From Gallionella sp. (GTDB lineage Bacteria > Pseudomonadota > Gammaproteobacteria > Burkholderiales > Gallionellaceae): a stretch of DNA of 32,435 bases. The position numbers and the translations under genes were made by a program. The stretch spans positions 1 through 32,435 of the forward strand of contig JABEVF010000147.1 in NCBI GenBank assembly GCA_013043965.1, written 5' to 3'. The notes beneath the pieces are model-generated. The model was given only the letters and a program-made list of their open reading frames with translations, searched no databases and was not told the DNA's origin. Every line of letters starts with the position of its first letter. Position 1 is the stretch's first letter. Below are positions 1 through 9,747 of the stretch, piece after piece.

Positions 1-67
1 GAAACAAAGCGAGCCGATGAAAACAACGAAAAAATGACCTGCGTAGCGTCAATGCTTCACGTTGACT

Positions 68-391
68 TCACTGCACGGGGAGTTTTGCAAGAGGCTCTTG
101 TGATAGATGGAGAAAACCATTGTCGGCTGGTTGAACAATTTCAGCTTTTCCGCCTTTTTCTGTGATAAAAGAAACTCTAAGGCCAACCGCCTCAACACTT
201 GCTAATGGCCCTACCAAGGATGCCCCCAACGTATTGTATATATTCTGCGATGAGACTTCGGTGATAGTAACATTCCACTTTTGAACTAAGTTCGGGTCTT
301 TCGCGTGGTGATAGCCTGTTGTCGTGCAGCCATCAAGACTAATCAGTAAAGCAAACCCCGCTACTGCGGAAAGTACACGTTGAAATACCAT
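68..391 (-). CDS. Small putative lipoprotein, function unknown
   Basis: A 107-residue protein if started at the ATG ending at 391. An AAGGA-like ribosome site lies about 8 bases upstream of that ATG; a second in-frame ATG at 397 is too close to it, and the open frame extends further upstream to 436. The N-terminus (MVFQRVLSAVAGFALLISL) is a hydrophobic signal followed by LDGC at residues 19-22, a lipobox-like site with an unusual Asp at -2, so lipidation at Cys22 and attachment to a membrane are inferred. The mature part shows no family I recognise. It stands alone, in AT-richer DNA than the rest of the window, next to the XRE gene, and may be part of an acquired segment. Confidence 0.55.
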   Translation of the reverse strand: MVFQRVLSAVAGFALLISLDGCTTTGYHHAKDPNLVQKWNVTITEVSSQNIYNTLGASLVGPLASVEAVGLRVSFITEKGGKAEIVQPADNGFLHLSQEPLAKLPVQ

Positions 392-536
392 TTTCATTTC
401 CTTTTCACACTCATTATTTGAATCCACATATCCCATTCAAATAACACAGGGAGTTACAGATACACGGCGCAACAATCTATCAGTTAAAGCCACATTCTGC
501 TAGTGGAGAAAATATATGCTGCAACTCAGTTTGTGG

Positions 537-576
537 CCGAATTCCCCTGACTAGCCTCCGCTACTTGGTGTCAAAT
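537..576 (+). repeat. Left copy of a 40-bp imperfect inverted repeat
   Basis: This segment matches the reverse complement of 1091-1130 at 35 of 40 positions by eye; the shared core contains CCCCTGA and CCTCCGCTAC. The pair faces each other around the XRE gene. Similarity stops at both edges, and no target duplication is visible outside. Confidence 0.7.
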
Positions 577-666
577 GTGGACAACAGTGCTAACGATTGC
601 AATTGTTATGTACATATCGGTTAGGGATACACATTCACCATCTTTCAGCGTCAATGGCCAGTCTAG

Positions 667-702
667 AATAACCTGTTTTGGGATATCCTGCAACAGGTTA
701 TT
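667..702. promoter_or_regulatory. Perfect 11-bp inverted repeat before the XRE gene
   Basis: Arms AATAACCTGTT (667-677) and AACAGGTTATT (692-702) are exact reverse complements separated by 14 bases. The right arm ends 11 bases before the ATG at 714. Small XRE repressors commonly autoregulate through dyads in this position, so an operator is the first guess. In RNA the same bases would form an 11-bp stem directly before the start codon, so a translational role is the alternative. Confidence 0.5.
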
Positions 703-713
703 ACTCTGGGCAC

Positions 714-983
714 ATGCCCAGCTCGTTACATAGTCACCAGTACAACATTTTTCGATCACTGCTTATTGCAGCACGGAAGGAATCTGGATTAACGCAAATT
801 CAAATAGCGGAAAAACTGAACAAGCCCCAGAGCTTCATTTCAAAATATGAGCGAGGGGAAAGGCGATTAGATTTTTCGGAGTTTATTGAGCTAGCAAATA
901 TCTTGGAAATAGACATCGCGATGTTTGTTGATAGCTATCAATCGGCGTTAGCTACGAAGTCGAAATCACATCTACACTCGTAG
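714..983 (+). CDS. XRE-family helix-turn-helix regulator
   Basis: The 89-residue product is a stand-alone Cro/C1-type HTH domain. The segment FRSLLIAARKESGLTQIQIA, then a recognition-helix stretch around NKPQSFISKYERGERRLD and an EFIELANILEID helix, gives the canonical LTQ..A...N.PQS.IS..E.G.R pattern. There is no second domain beyond a short tail. I start it at the ATG at 714; the frame is also open from a TTG at 678, but that would run through the inverted repeat. No toxin or other partner gene is adjacent. It is bounded by facing 40-bp repeats and is AT-rich, which suggests transfer. Its target is unknown; self-regulation through the 667-702 dyad is inferred. Confidence 0.8.
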   Translation: MPSSLHSHQYNIFRSLLIAARKESGLTQIQIAEKLNKPQSFISKYERGERRLDFSEFIELANILEIDIAMFVDSYQSALATKSKSHLHS

Positions 984-989
984 CCTTGT

Positions 990-1010
990 GGTGGGCACGG
1001 TGTGCCTACC
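990..1010. repeat. REP-like palindrome 1
   Basis: GGTGGGCAC and GTGCCTACC form a 9-bp stem with one mismatch around a three-base loop. It lies a few bases after the XRE stop codon and could act as a weak transcription end, though no T-run follows. It shares the GGTGGGCA arm with the palindrome at 1027-1047. Confidence 0.5.
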
Positions 1011-1026
1011 CGGCAATATAATGATT

Positions 1027-1047
1027 GGTGGGCAAATTTTGTCCACC
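1027..1047. repeat. REP-like palindrome 2
   Basis: GGTGGGCAAA and TTTGTCCACC form a near-perfect 10-bp palindrome around one central base, with one G-T pair. Spaced 16 bases after the similar palindrome at 990-1010, it gives a two-unit arrangement like a BIME of REP elements. Confidence 0.5.
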
Positions 1048-1090
1048 CTACGACTAAATGATTTTCCGCTTTAGATTTGTTTTTCCCCTC

Positions 1091-1130
1091 ATCTGGCACC
1101 GAGTAGCGGAGGCTGGTCAGGGGATTTCGG
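1091..1130 (-). repeat. Right copy of the 40-bp imperfect inverted repeat
   Basis: Reverse complement of the 537-576 segment with five substitutions. Together the two copies bracket a 594-bp unit (537-1130) whose only convincing gene is the XRE regulator. The pair could be the ends of a non-autonomous element or two members of a dispersed repeat family. Confidence 0.7.
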
Positions 1131-1392
1131 CGAGGTGCTCTGCATAGCCATTCGACTAAGCTGGTAAACGACACCAGCCAAGTCGCTGGTTATGTTTGAG
1201 ACACAGTGCGAGTTGCGCAGCCGCCTGAATAGACGAGCAACGCAGGGAACACTGGCGGTGTGGCGGTCGGCTTTTCTTTGAATACTTTACTTTTGGCGAC
1301 GCAAAAAAAGTATTTAGCTACCGGGCTGCCCCCGGCGAAGTTGCTGTAATACGACAAGTAACCTGCCACCGGGCTACCCCCGACACACCAGA
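1131..1392. other. Non-coding stretch with hairpins, between the XRE unit and rlpA
   Basis: No gene is supported here. It contains a small stem (ACCAGC/GCTGGT, 1173-1190), an AT-rich hairpin (1281-1314), and two related 17-base CCGGGCT(G/A)CCCCCG units at 1320-1336 and 1368-1384 that each fold into a short stem. Confidence 0.6.
1281..1335 (-). terminator. Likely terminator region of the mreB-rlpA operon
   Basis: Read on the minus strand, a GC stem (CCGGG, five-base loop, CCCGG; 1321-1335) is followed about ten bases later by a run of seven T (1302-1308). An overlapping AT-rich stem (AATACTTT...AAAGTATT, 1281-1314) could also terminate from the other side. It lies about 60 bases past the rlpA stop codon. 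Confidence 0.4.
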
Positions 1393-2334
1393 TTACTTCA
1401 AACTCACGAATGCTTTCACGCCCAGCTTCGCATGAAGCTTATCTGCGGCATCGCGCGCTTCGTTGGCATTGGCATAAGGCCCGAGCCGAACACGCATCAA
1501 ACCGTCCTGGTGATGGACCGCCAGTTTTTGCGGGATGTTGCCCAGTTTGGCCTGCATCTTGGCCATGAATTGCTGCGCGCTGGTCTGGGTTTTGAATGCG
1601 CCGAGTTGCAGATACACGTTGTTGTGAACTTCGGTAGCGGGTGTTGCCGGAGTCGCCGCTGTCAGCGGGGGAGAGGCGGGCGGTACGGTTGCCGCAACGG
1701 TTGCTGCGGCAGCCGGTGCGCTCGTCACCGGGGCTTCTAATGGCGTGCTCTGCACCGGCTCGATCGGCGCGACCGGGCTGATGACGGCATCCGGCGCGAG
1801 GCTTTCCACTTCGACTTCGGCGCTACCGTTGGCGATGATGCCGAGTTTGTGCGCGGCGGCGTAAGACAGGTCGATGATGCGATCGTGCATGAACGGGCCA
1901 CGGTCATTGATGCGCACGATGACGGATTTGTGGTTGCTCAAATTGGTGACGCGCGCATAGCTGGGGATGGGCAGCGTGGGATGTGCCGCGCTCATCGCGT
2001 ACATGTCGTAAGTCTCGCCGATGGAAGTGCGCTGACCGTTGAACTTCCTGCCATACCACGATGCGATGCCGCGTTCTTTGTAAGTGCCGACTGTCGTCAG
2101 CGGGGTGTATTCCTTGCCCAGGGCTTTGTAGGGACGGTTGGCGTAGCGGTGCAGCGGCTCGGCGCGCGGCACGGCATCGGGCGTGGCATCGATGTTGGCA
2201 GGCACATTAGCGTCGGGGCCGTCGCCCGCCAGATAGCCGCCGGAAGCCGCTGCGGGTGCGCTGCGCTGCGGTGTGCTGCCACACGCGACGAGTATCAATG
2301 CTGCGGCGGTCATCAAGACAATTTTTGCTTGCAT
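1393..2334 (-). CDS. rlpA: Septal ring lytic transglycosylase RlpA
   Basis: A 313-residue lipoprotein that, by family, cleaves denuded glycan strands at the septum. The signal peptide ends in LVAC (Cys18). A double-psi beta-barrel covers about residues 88-166, starting at GIASWYG (89-95) and including His118 and the DRGP loop at 144-147, which hold the family's catalytic residues. An Ala/Pro-rich linker of about 60 residues leads to a C-terminal SPOR domain (about 237-313), which binds denuded septal peptidoglycan. It is the last gene of the mreBCD-mrdA-rodA operon, nine bases after rodA, the usual betaproteobacterial arrangement that links elongation and division genes. Confidence 0.95.
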   Translation of the reverse strand: MQAKIVLMTAAALILVACGSTPQRSAPAAASGGYLAGDGPDANVPANIDATPDAVPRAEPLHRYANRPYKALGKEYTPLTTVGTYKERGIASWYGRKFNGQRTSIGETYDMYAMSAAHPTLPIPSYARVTNLSNHKSVIVRINDRGPFMHDRIIDLSYAAAHKLGIIANGSAEVEVESLAPDAVISPVAPIEPVQSTPLEAPVTSAPAAAATVAATVPPASPPLTAATPATPATEVHNNVYLQLGAFKTQTSAQQFMAKMQAKLGNIPQKLAVHHQDGLMRVRLGPYANANEARDAADKLHAKLGVKAFVSLK

Positions 2335-2343
2335 GTGTGCTCC

Positions 2344-3441
2344 TTAGGATTTGTTGAGTTTTTGGTGCGTTTCGATGCTCATCAGCATGCCGAAGCCGAG
2401 CAGCAGGGTGAGCATCGAAGTGCCGCCGTAGCTGATCAGCGGCAGCGGCACGCCCACCACCGGCAGGATACCGCTCACCATGCCCATGTTGACGAAGGCG
2501 TAGGTGGCGAAGGTGAGGGTGATGCTGCCCGCCATCAGGCGCGTGAAATAAGTCGACGCGCTGCCGGTAATCATGAAGCCGCGCGCAATGACGAAGACGT
2601 ACATGCACAGCAAGATGAAATTACCCAGCAGCCCGAATTCTTCGGAGTAGACCGCGAAAATAAAATCGGTGGTGCGCTCGGGCAAGAAGTCCAGATGCGT
2701 CTGGGTGCCGGCCATATAACCCTTGCCGAGCAAGCCGCCCGAGCCCACCGCGATCATGCCCTGGATGATGTGATAGCCTTTGCCCAACGCGTCTTGCGAG
2801 GGATCGAACAGCATCTCGATGCGATGTTTCTGATAATCGTGCAGCATGGTCCACAGCACCGGCGCGCTGGCCAATCCCGCCACCACCATCCCGCCGATGA
2901 TACGCCAGCTCAATCCCGCCAGGAACAGCACATAGAAGCCGCTCGCGGATATGAGCAGGGCCGTGCCCAGGTCCGGCTGGCGCGCGATCAATCCGACCGG
3001 AATCAGCAGCAAACCTGCCGCGACCAAATAATTTTTCCAGGTGAGGGTGGCTTCGTGCTTCTCGAAATACCAGGCCATCATCAGCGGTACGCCGATCTTC
3101 ATCAGTTCTGAGGGCTGTATGGTCGCGACGCCGATGTTCAACCAGCGCCGCGCGCCGTGACTGATATCGCCGAACAGGGCCACGCAGATGAGCAACAGCA
3201 TGCCCAGTATGTAGATCGGCAACGCGGTACGCATCAGATAGTGCAGGGGCAGATTGGCGACGATCCACATGATCACCAGGGCCACCAGAATGTTGCCGCC
3301 CTGCGCCGCGACGCGCAGCCAGCTACCATCGCTGGCGCTGAACAGTATCATCAGGCTGGTCAGCATCAGCAGGGCTATGCCGAGCAGCAGCATGGGGTCG
3401 AGGTGGGCGATGAAACGCAGCCAGAGTTGCCGCTTAGTCAT
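2344..3441 (-). CDS. rodA: Peptidoglycan glycosyltransferase RodA (SEDS family)
   Basis: A 365-residue polytopic inner-membrane SEDS protein that polymerises lipid II into glycan strands with PBP2 during cell elongation. Visible family marks are the QPSE motif (residues 110-113), RQPDLGTA (154-161), and the extracellular ERTTDFIFA segment whose Asp259 matches the catalytic Asp262 of E. coli RodA. The C-terminal GVPLPLISYGGTSML stretch is the classic SEDS signature. Its start overlaps the end of mrdA by eight bases, so the two partner enzymes are probably translationally coupled. Confidence 0.96.
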   Translation of the reverse strand: MTKRQLWLRFIAHLDPMLLLGIALLMLTSLMILFSASDGSWLRVAAQGGNILVALVIMWIVANLPLHYLMRTALPIYILGMLLLICVALFGDISHGARRWLNIGVATIQPSELMKIGVPLMMAWYFEKHEATLTWKNYLVAAGLLLIPVGLIARQPDLGTALLISASGFYVLFLAGLSWRIIGGMVVAGLASAPVLWTMLHDYQKHRIEMLFDPSQDALGKGYHIIQGMIAVGSGGLLGKGYMAGTQTHLDFLPERTTDFIFAVYSEEFGLLGNFILLCMYVFVIARGFMITGSASTYFTRLMAGSITLTFATYAFVNMGMVSGILPVVGVPLPLISYGGTSMLTLLLGFGMLMSIETHQKLNKS

Positions 3442-5335
3442 GGGAAGTGTCCTCGCTTTCCGCTATGTCGGGCAAGGGCGTGGGTATCTTGCCGAGCAGA
3501 TAATAATCCATCACCTTGCGCGCGATGGGTGCGGCCGTGCCGCCGCCGTGACCGCCGTTTTCCACCAATACCACAAGAGCGATCCTGGGTTGTTCGGCCG
3601 GGGCGAAGGCGATGAACCAGGCATGATCGCGGTGGCGCTCATCCATCTTGCTGGCATCGTATTTCTCGCCCTGCTTCATACCCACCACTTGCGCGGTGCC
3701 GGTCTTACCCGCGATGTGATAGGACGCGCCCAGGGATGCCGCCACCGCCGTGCCGCCCGGTTGGGTCGCCGCCACCATGGCGCGTTTCACCAGGTCCAGA
3801 TGTTCGGCGTTCAACTGCAGATCGGCTTCTGCGGGCACGGTGACCGCACGATTCTCCTGGGCGCGCGAGCTGCGTATCTCTTTCACTAGGTGCGGTCTGA
3901 AACCCACGCCGTTGTTGGCCAACGTGGCGGTGGCATAAGCCAGTTGCATCGGGGTGACCAGGCTGTAACCCTGGCCGATGCCGACCGACACGGTATCGCC
4001 CGCATACCACTTCTGCCCGTAGCGGCGCATCTTCCATTCCTGAGAAGGAAGCAAACCGGAAGTCTCGCCTTCCAGGTCAATGCCGGTCTTTTTGCCGAAG
4101 CCGAAGCGCGACAGGAAATTATAGATGTTGTCTATGCCCAGCTCGGTGGCCAAACCGTAGTAATAGGTGTCGCACGACACCACGATGGATTTGAACATGT
4201 CCACCATGCCATGCCCGCCCTTTTTCCAGTCGCGGTACTGGTGGCTGCTGCCCGGCAAAGTGTAATAACCCGGGTCGCTGATGGCACGGTCGGGCGAGCG
4301 GATGTTGTAGTTCAATCCGGCCAGGGCCATGAAGGGTTTGATGGTGGAGCCGGAAGGATACTGGCCGCGCAGCGCGCGATTGTTGAGCGGGTGGTCGGGG
4401 GAGTTGTTCAGCTCGTCCCAGCTTTGCGGATCGATGCCGTCGATGAACAGGCTGGGGTCGTAGCCGGGTTTGCTGACAAAGGCCAGCACCTCACCGTTGC
4501 CGGGGTCGATGGCGACCAGCGCGCCGCGGTAATTGCCGAACGCCTGCTCGGCGATCTCCTGCAGTTTCGCGTCTATGCTCAGCACCAGCGTGTTGCCCGA
4601 AACGGGCGGGGTGCGCGACAGCAGGCGCACCGCGCGACCGGCCGAATCCACTTCCACTTGCTCGATGCCGGTGGTGCCGTGCAACTCGCTTTCGTAGCTT
4701 TGTTCCAGCCCGGTTTTGCCGATGTAATCGGAGCCGCGATAGTTCGCAGCCAGATCGTTTTCCTCGAGCTGGTCGACATCGGTCTCGTTGATGCGCCCGA
4801 TGTAGCCTATCAGATGGGAAGCCTTGTCGGCATAGGGATAATCGCGCAACAAACGGGCTTTGATCTCGACCCCGGGGAAACGATATTGCTGGGCGGCGAA
4901 ACGCGCCACCTCCTCGTCGCTGAGGCGATTGCGTATCATCACCGATTCGAGATCGTGGCTTTCAGCCAGCAGTTTTTTGAATCGCTTCCTGTCTTTGGGG
5001 GTGATGGTCACCAGCGTCGCCAGCTCGTCTATGGTCGCCTCGATGTCGCCGACTTTGCCCGGTGTGATTTCCAGCGTGTAGCCGGAATAGTTGTGCGCCA
5101 TTTCGATGCCGTTGCGATCCAGTATCAGCCCGCGATTCGGCACGATGGGCACGATGGAGATGCGATTGTTCTCGGCCAGTGTCTGGTAATAGTTGTGCCG
5201 TATCCCTTGCAGGTACACAAAACGCAACAATAAAATCGCCAGCAGCACCAGCGTGAAGCCGATGCTGACCGCTAGACGCAGACGGAAGTGGAAGATTTCC
5301 CGGAGATGGTTTTTGAGTTCGACATGCCGCTTCAT
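3434..5335 (-). CDS. mrdA: Penicillin-binding protein 2, peptidoglycan transpeptidase
   Basis: A 633-residue class B PBP that cross-links peptidoglycan in the elongasome. One N-terminal membrane helix (about 20-43) is followed by the pedestal domain (NRGLILDRNG at 67-76) and the transpeptidase domain. The active-site motifs are STIK with nucleophile Ser330, SCD at 387-389 and KTG at 544-546, close to E. coli PBP2 numbering. The start is the ATG at 5335, which overlaps the mreD stop as ATGA; the longer open frame upstream lies inside mreD and is not used. It is followed by its partner rodA. Confidence 0.97.
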   Translation of the reverse strand: MKRHVELKNHLREIFHFRLRLAVSIGFTLVLLAILLLRFVYLQGIRHNYYQTLAENNRISIVPIVPNRGLILDRNGIEMAHNYSGYTLEITPGKVGDIEATIDELATLVTITPKDRKRFKKLLAESHDLESVMIRNRLSDEEVARFAAQQYRFPGVEIKARLLRDYPYADKASHLIGYIGRINETDVDQLEENDLAANYRGSDYIGKTGLEQSYESELHGTTGIEQVEVDSAGRAVRLLSRTPPVSGNTLVLSIDAKLQEIAEQAFGNYRGALVAIDPGNGEVLAFVSKPGYDPSLFIDGIDPQSWDELNNSPDHPLNNRALRGQYPSGSTIKPFMALAGLNYNIRSPDRAISDPGYYTLPGSSHQYRDWKKGGHGMVDMFKSIVVSCDTYYYGLATELGIDNIYNFLSRFGFGKKTGIDLEGETSGLLPSQEWKMRRYGQKWYAGDTVSVGIGQGYSLVTPMQLAYATATLANNGVGFRPHLVKEIRSSRAQENRAVTVPAEADLQLNAEHLDLVKRAMVAATQPGGTAVAASLGASYHIAGKTGTAQVVGMKQGEKYDASKMDERHRDHAWFIAFAPAEQPRIALVVLVENGGHGGGTAAPIARKVMDYYLLGKIPTPLPDIAESEDTSHD

Positions 5336-5850
5336 CGGTGATCGCGGCCCACTCGAATCTGGCGCAGCCTCTGCAACACGAGACTGAGCGGAACCCACAG
5401 CAAGGTGGAGGTGATACAGCCCAGAAAATATCCCCAAACGACATCGCCGTCGACCAGCCAATGCACCAGCGCGTAAACGGTATAGGTGAGCGCGAACAGT
5501 CCCAGCACCTGGGTGGTCTGCTGGCGCAGATCGAACATCTGCAAGCGACGGTGCAACACCACACCGCCAAACGCCAGCAGGGTGTAGGTGAGCGCGTGCT
5601 GGCCGAACAGGCTGGCATCCGCCACGTCAGCGAAGATACCCACCACCCACGCCAGGCCGATGCCGATACGCATCGGTTTGTGCATGCACCAGTACAGCAG
5701 CATCATGGCGACGAAATCGGGGCGCAGCATCAGGGCGTAGCCCTGCCAGGGCAGGCCGTTCAGCAACAGCGCGGCCACGATGCTGGTCACGATGAACAGG
5801 TTGCTGACCGGACGCTGGATCTCGGTCTTGGGCTGGTCGAGCAAGGCCAT
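5332..5850 (-). CDS. mreD: Rod shape-determining protein MreD
   Basis: A 172-residue, strongly hydrophobic protein with about five membrane helices, the usual size for MreD. It is an inner-membrane component of the Mre/Rod complex that links MreC and the synthases. Identification rests on size, topology, the conserved RPDFVAMMLLYW segment near residues 43-54, and position between mreC and mrdA. Its start codon shares one base with the mreC stop (TAATG) and its stop overlaps the mrdA start, so the three are tightly coupled. Confidence 0.93.
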   Translation of the reverse strand: MALLDQPKTEIQRPVSNLFIVTSIVAALLLNGLPWQGYALMLRPDFVAMMLLYWCMHKPMRIGIGLAWVVGIFADVADASLFGQHALTYTLLAFGGVVLHRRLQMFDLRQQTTQVLGLFALTYTVYALVHWLVDGDVVWGYFLGCITSTLLWVPLSLVLQRLRQIRVGRDHR

Positions 5851-6761
5851 TATTTTTTCCGCCTTACTTTGGGGTTCTTGCCTTCTTCGGTGGCGCTTCC
5901 CGCCACGGGCGGTTCCGGCAATTTGGGCAAGCTGGAAAGGATCAGCAGGTGGCTGTGTTTATCCACGCCGCCTATCGGCAGGCAGGTGACGCGCGCGAAC
6001 GGGTACGCCGCGTCGCGCTCGACCCGGGTCACTTTGGCGACCGGGATGCCGGCAGGATAGATGCCGTCTATGCCCGACGTGACCAGCACATCCCCTTCGA
6101 TGATGTCGGCGCTGATGGGCATATAGCGCAACGTCAAGTGGCTGGTGTCGCCCGCGCCGAAGATGATGGTGCGCAGGCCGTTGCGCAACACTTGCACGGG
6201 TACGACGTGATCCTTTTCCGTGATTAGCGTGACTTCGGAAAGCCAGGGATACACGCGGGTGATTTGTCCGACGATGCCCGCATCATCCATCACCACTTGC
6301 CCGGCTTGCAGATTCGCATCCGCGCCTTTGTTGACGATGATCTTGCGCTTGAACAGATCGCGCTCGATGTAGATCACCTCGGCAAACTGGGTGGAGTAAG
6401 TCGCGCGTGCGGACAGTTCGGCGAGTTTGCGCAGCTGCTGATTTTCCGCTTGCAGTGCTTGCAGTTGCGCCAGCTGCGCTGCGTCGCCGAGATGTTGCTG
6501 GCGTAGCGACTGGCTCTGATTGTTCAAGTCGCTTTGCGCGGAAAAATAACCGCCAACCTGATTCCAGAGTCGTCCCGGCAAAGTCGCCAGTGCCTGGATC
6601 GGTGCGACCATCACCGACAGCGTGCTACGAGTGGATTCCAGATAGCGATAGCGGGTATCGATGAACATCAGCAGCAGCGACAGCATTGCGAAGAACACCA
6701 GTCGTGCCATCGGGCTGGGGCCGCGATTGAAGAAGCGGAAGGAGTGGGTGTTGTCTAGCAT
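5850..6761 (-). CDS. mreC: Rod shape-determining protein MreC
   Basis: A 303-residue bitopic protein of the elongasome that activates PBP2-RodA from the periplasm. It has a short cytoplasmic tail, a membrane helix (ARLVFFAMLSLLLMFI), a coiled coil rich in Gln and Leu (about 70-110) and the MreC beta domain with VVMDDAGIVGQI and the GDVLVTSGIDGIYPAGIPVA signature. It ends in a basic tail (KVRRKK). I start it at the ATG at 6761 (MLDNTHSFRFFNRGPSP), the usual MreC N-terminus; an open frame to 6836 has no matching family sequence. No clear ribosome site is visible. Confidence 0.95.
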   Translation of the reverse strand: MLDNTHSFRFFNRGPSPMARLVFFAMLSLLLMFIDTRYRYLESTRSTLSVMVAPIQALATLPGRLWNQVGGYFSAQSDLNNQSQSLRQQHLGDAAQLAQLQALQAENQQLRKLAELSARATYSTQFAEVIYIERDLFKRKIIVNKGADANLQAGQVVMDDAGIVGQITRVYPWLSEVTLITEKDHVVPVQVLRNGLRTIIFGAGDTSHLTLRYMPISADIIEGDVLVTSGIDGIYPAGIPVAKVTRVERDAAYPFARVTCLPIGGVDKHSHLLILSSLPKLPEPPVAGSATEEGKNPKVRRKK

Positions 6762-6849
6762 CGCTGGGAATGGGTAAATGGGGAGTCGGAAGTGGTTAGT
6801 GGACTGGCGATGCCTTCCCCACTCGCCACCTGCCACTTCCCAAGCTGCA

Positions 6850-8262
<1,413 letters not shown>

Positions 8263-8283
8263 CAGGTCATCGAATAACCCATC

Positions 8284-9738
8284 ATGCTTAATTTAAGTCT
8301 ACAACAGCAAGGCCTCGCCTTGCGCGCCAGAAAAATCTCCAGCGTCGAACTGACCCAGCTTTATCTGGACCGTATCTCCACGCACAACCCGGTGCTGAAT
8401 GCGTATGTGACCGTGGATGCGGCCAAGAGCCTGGCTCAGGCGCAAGCCGCCGATGTGCGTCTTGCGGTGGGAGCCGCCGATCCTCTCACCGGCATCCCCA
8501 TCGCGCAAAAAGACATTTTCTGCGCGCAAGGCTGGCGCACCACGTGCGGCTCCAAAATGCTGGATAATTTCATCTCGCCTTACGACGCGCATGTCATCTC
8601 CCTCTTTAACGGGGCAGGCGCGGTGAATCTGGGCAAGACCAATATGGACGAATTCGCCATGGGTTCCTCCAACGAGACTTCGTATTTCGGCCCGGTCAGG
8701 AATCCGTGGGACATCAAAGCCGTGCCGGGCGGGAGTTCGGGTGGTGCGGCATCAGCGGTCGCGGCGCGGCTGTGTGCCGCCGCGACTGGCACGGATACCG
8801 GCGGTTCGATACGCCAGCCCGCTGCTTTGTGCGGCATCACCGGCATCAAGCCGACTTACGGCACGGTGTCGCGCTACGGCATGATCGCCTTCGCCTCGAG
8901 CCTGGATCAGGCCGGACCGATGGCGCGCAGCGCGCAAGATTGCGCGCTGATGCTGAACGTGATGACCGGCCACGACGCGCGCGACTCCACCAGCTTGCAG
9001 CGCGACAAGGAAGATTACGCGCGTGACTTGCATAGGCCGTTGAAAGGGCTGCGCATCGGCCTGCCCAAAGAATTCTTCGCGGAAGGTCTGTCGCAAGACG
9101 TGGCGGCTTGTGTGCAAGCCGCAGTCGCCGAATATCAAAAATTAGGCGCAACCGTGGTCGACATCAGCCTGCCGAATGCCAAACTGGCCGTGCCTGTTTA
9201 CTATGTGCTCGCACCCGCCGAAGCGTCGAGCAATCTGTCGCGTTTCGACGGTGTGCGTTACGGTTATCGCGCGCCGGATTACACCGACCTCACCGACATG
9301 TACGAGAAGACTCGCGCACAGGGTTTCGGCGAGGAAGTGAAACGCCGCATCATGATAGGCACCTATGTTTTGTCCCACGGCTATTACGACGCGTACTATC
9401 TGCAGGCGCAAAAAATCCGCCGCCTGATCGCGCAAGATTTTGTCGAGGCATTCAAACAATGCGATGTGATCATGGGGCCGACCAGTCCGTCCACGGCCTT
9501 CAATCTGGGCGAGAAGGGCGACGATCCGGTGCAGATGTATCTGTCTGACATCTACACCATCGCGGTCAATCTGGCCGGCCTGCCCGGTATGTCCATCCCC
9601 TGCGGCACGGGCGCGAACGGGCTGCCGGTCGGGCTGCAGATCATCGGCGATTATTTCAAGGAGGCGCAGATGCTGGGCGTCGCGCATCAATACCAATTGG
9701 CGACGGACTGGCACAGCCGCGCACCTCAAGGTTTGTAA
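8284..9738 (+). CDS. gatA: Asp/Glu-tRNA amidotransferase subunit A
   Basis: A 484-residue amidase-signature enzyme that releases ammonia from glutamine for transamidation of mischarged tRNA. The Ser-cisSer-Lys triad is visible as Lys76 (IAQKDIF), Ser151 (PGGSSGG) and Ser175 (TDTGGS). It sits 21 bases after gatC and ten before gatB. No strong ribosome site precedes the ATG at 8284, and the duplicated gatC end fills the gap. Length and motifs are fully typical. Confidence 0.98.
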   Translation: MLNLSLQQQGLALRARKISSVELTQLYLDRISTHNPVLNAYVTVDAAKSLAQAQAADVRLAVGAADPLTGIPIAQKDIFCAQGWRTTCGSKMLDNFISPYDAHVISLFNGAGAVNLGKTNMDEFAMGSSNETSYFGPVRNPWDIKAVPGGSSGGAASAVAARLCAAATGTDTGGSIRQPAALCGITGIKPTYGTVSRYGMIAFASSLDQAGPMARSAQDCALMLNVMTGHDARDSTSLQRDKEDYARDLHRPLKGLRIGLPKEFFAEGLSQDVAACVQAAVAEYQKLGATVVDISLPNAKLAVPVYYVLAPAEASSNLSRFDGVRYGYRAPDYTDLTDMYEKTRAQGFGEEVKRRIMIGTYVLSHGYYDAYYLQAQKIRRLIAQDFVEAFKQCDVIMGPTSPSTAFNLGEKGDDPVQMYLSDIYTIAVNLAGLPGMSIPCGTGANGLPVGLQIIGDYFKEAQMLGVAHQYQLATDWHSRAPQGL

Positions 9739-9747
9739 GGAAACACT

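Noticed and set aside
571-759. 62-residue minus-strand frame before the XRE gene
   Set aside because: It runs through the inverted repeat and the XRE start, has no visible family features or ribosome site, and overlaps the better-supported gene.
537-1130. Integron cassette (attC-like) reading of the repeat-flanked XRE unit
   Set aside because: The repeats face each other and do not show the paired RYYYAAC/GTTRRRY ends of attC sites, and no integrase is present.
938-1174. 78-residue minus-strand frame containing RVGTPCPP
   Set aside because: It is a read-through of the GGTGGGCA palindromes and the right 40-bp repeat; such translations of dispersed repeats are often annotated by mistake.
1849-5233. 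Long plus-strand open frames (1849-3111 and 3890-5233) opposite rlpA, rodA and mrdA
   Set aside because: They are antisense to well-supported genes, are rich in His, Arg, Gln and Ala as expected of complementary frames of GC-rich genes, and show no family motifs.
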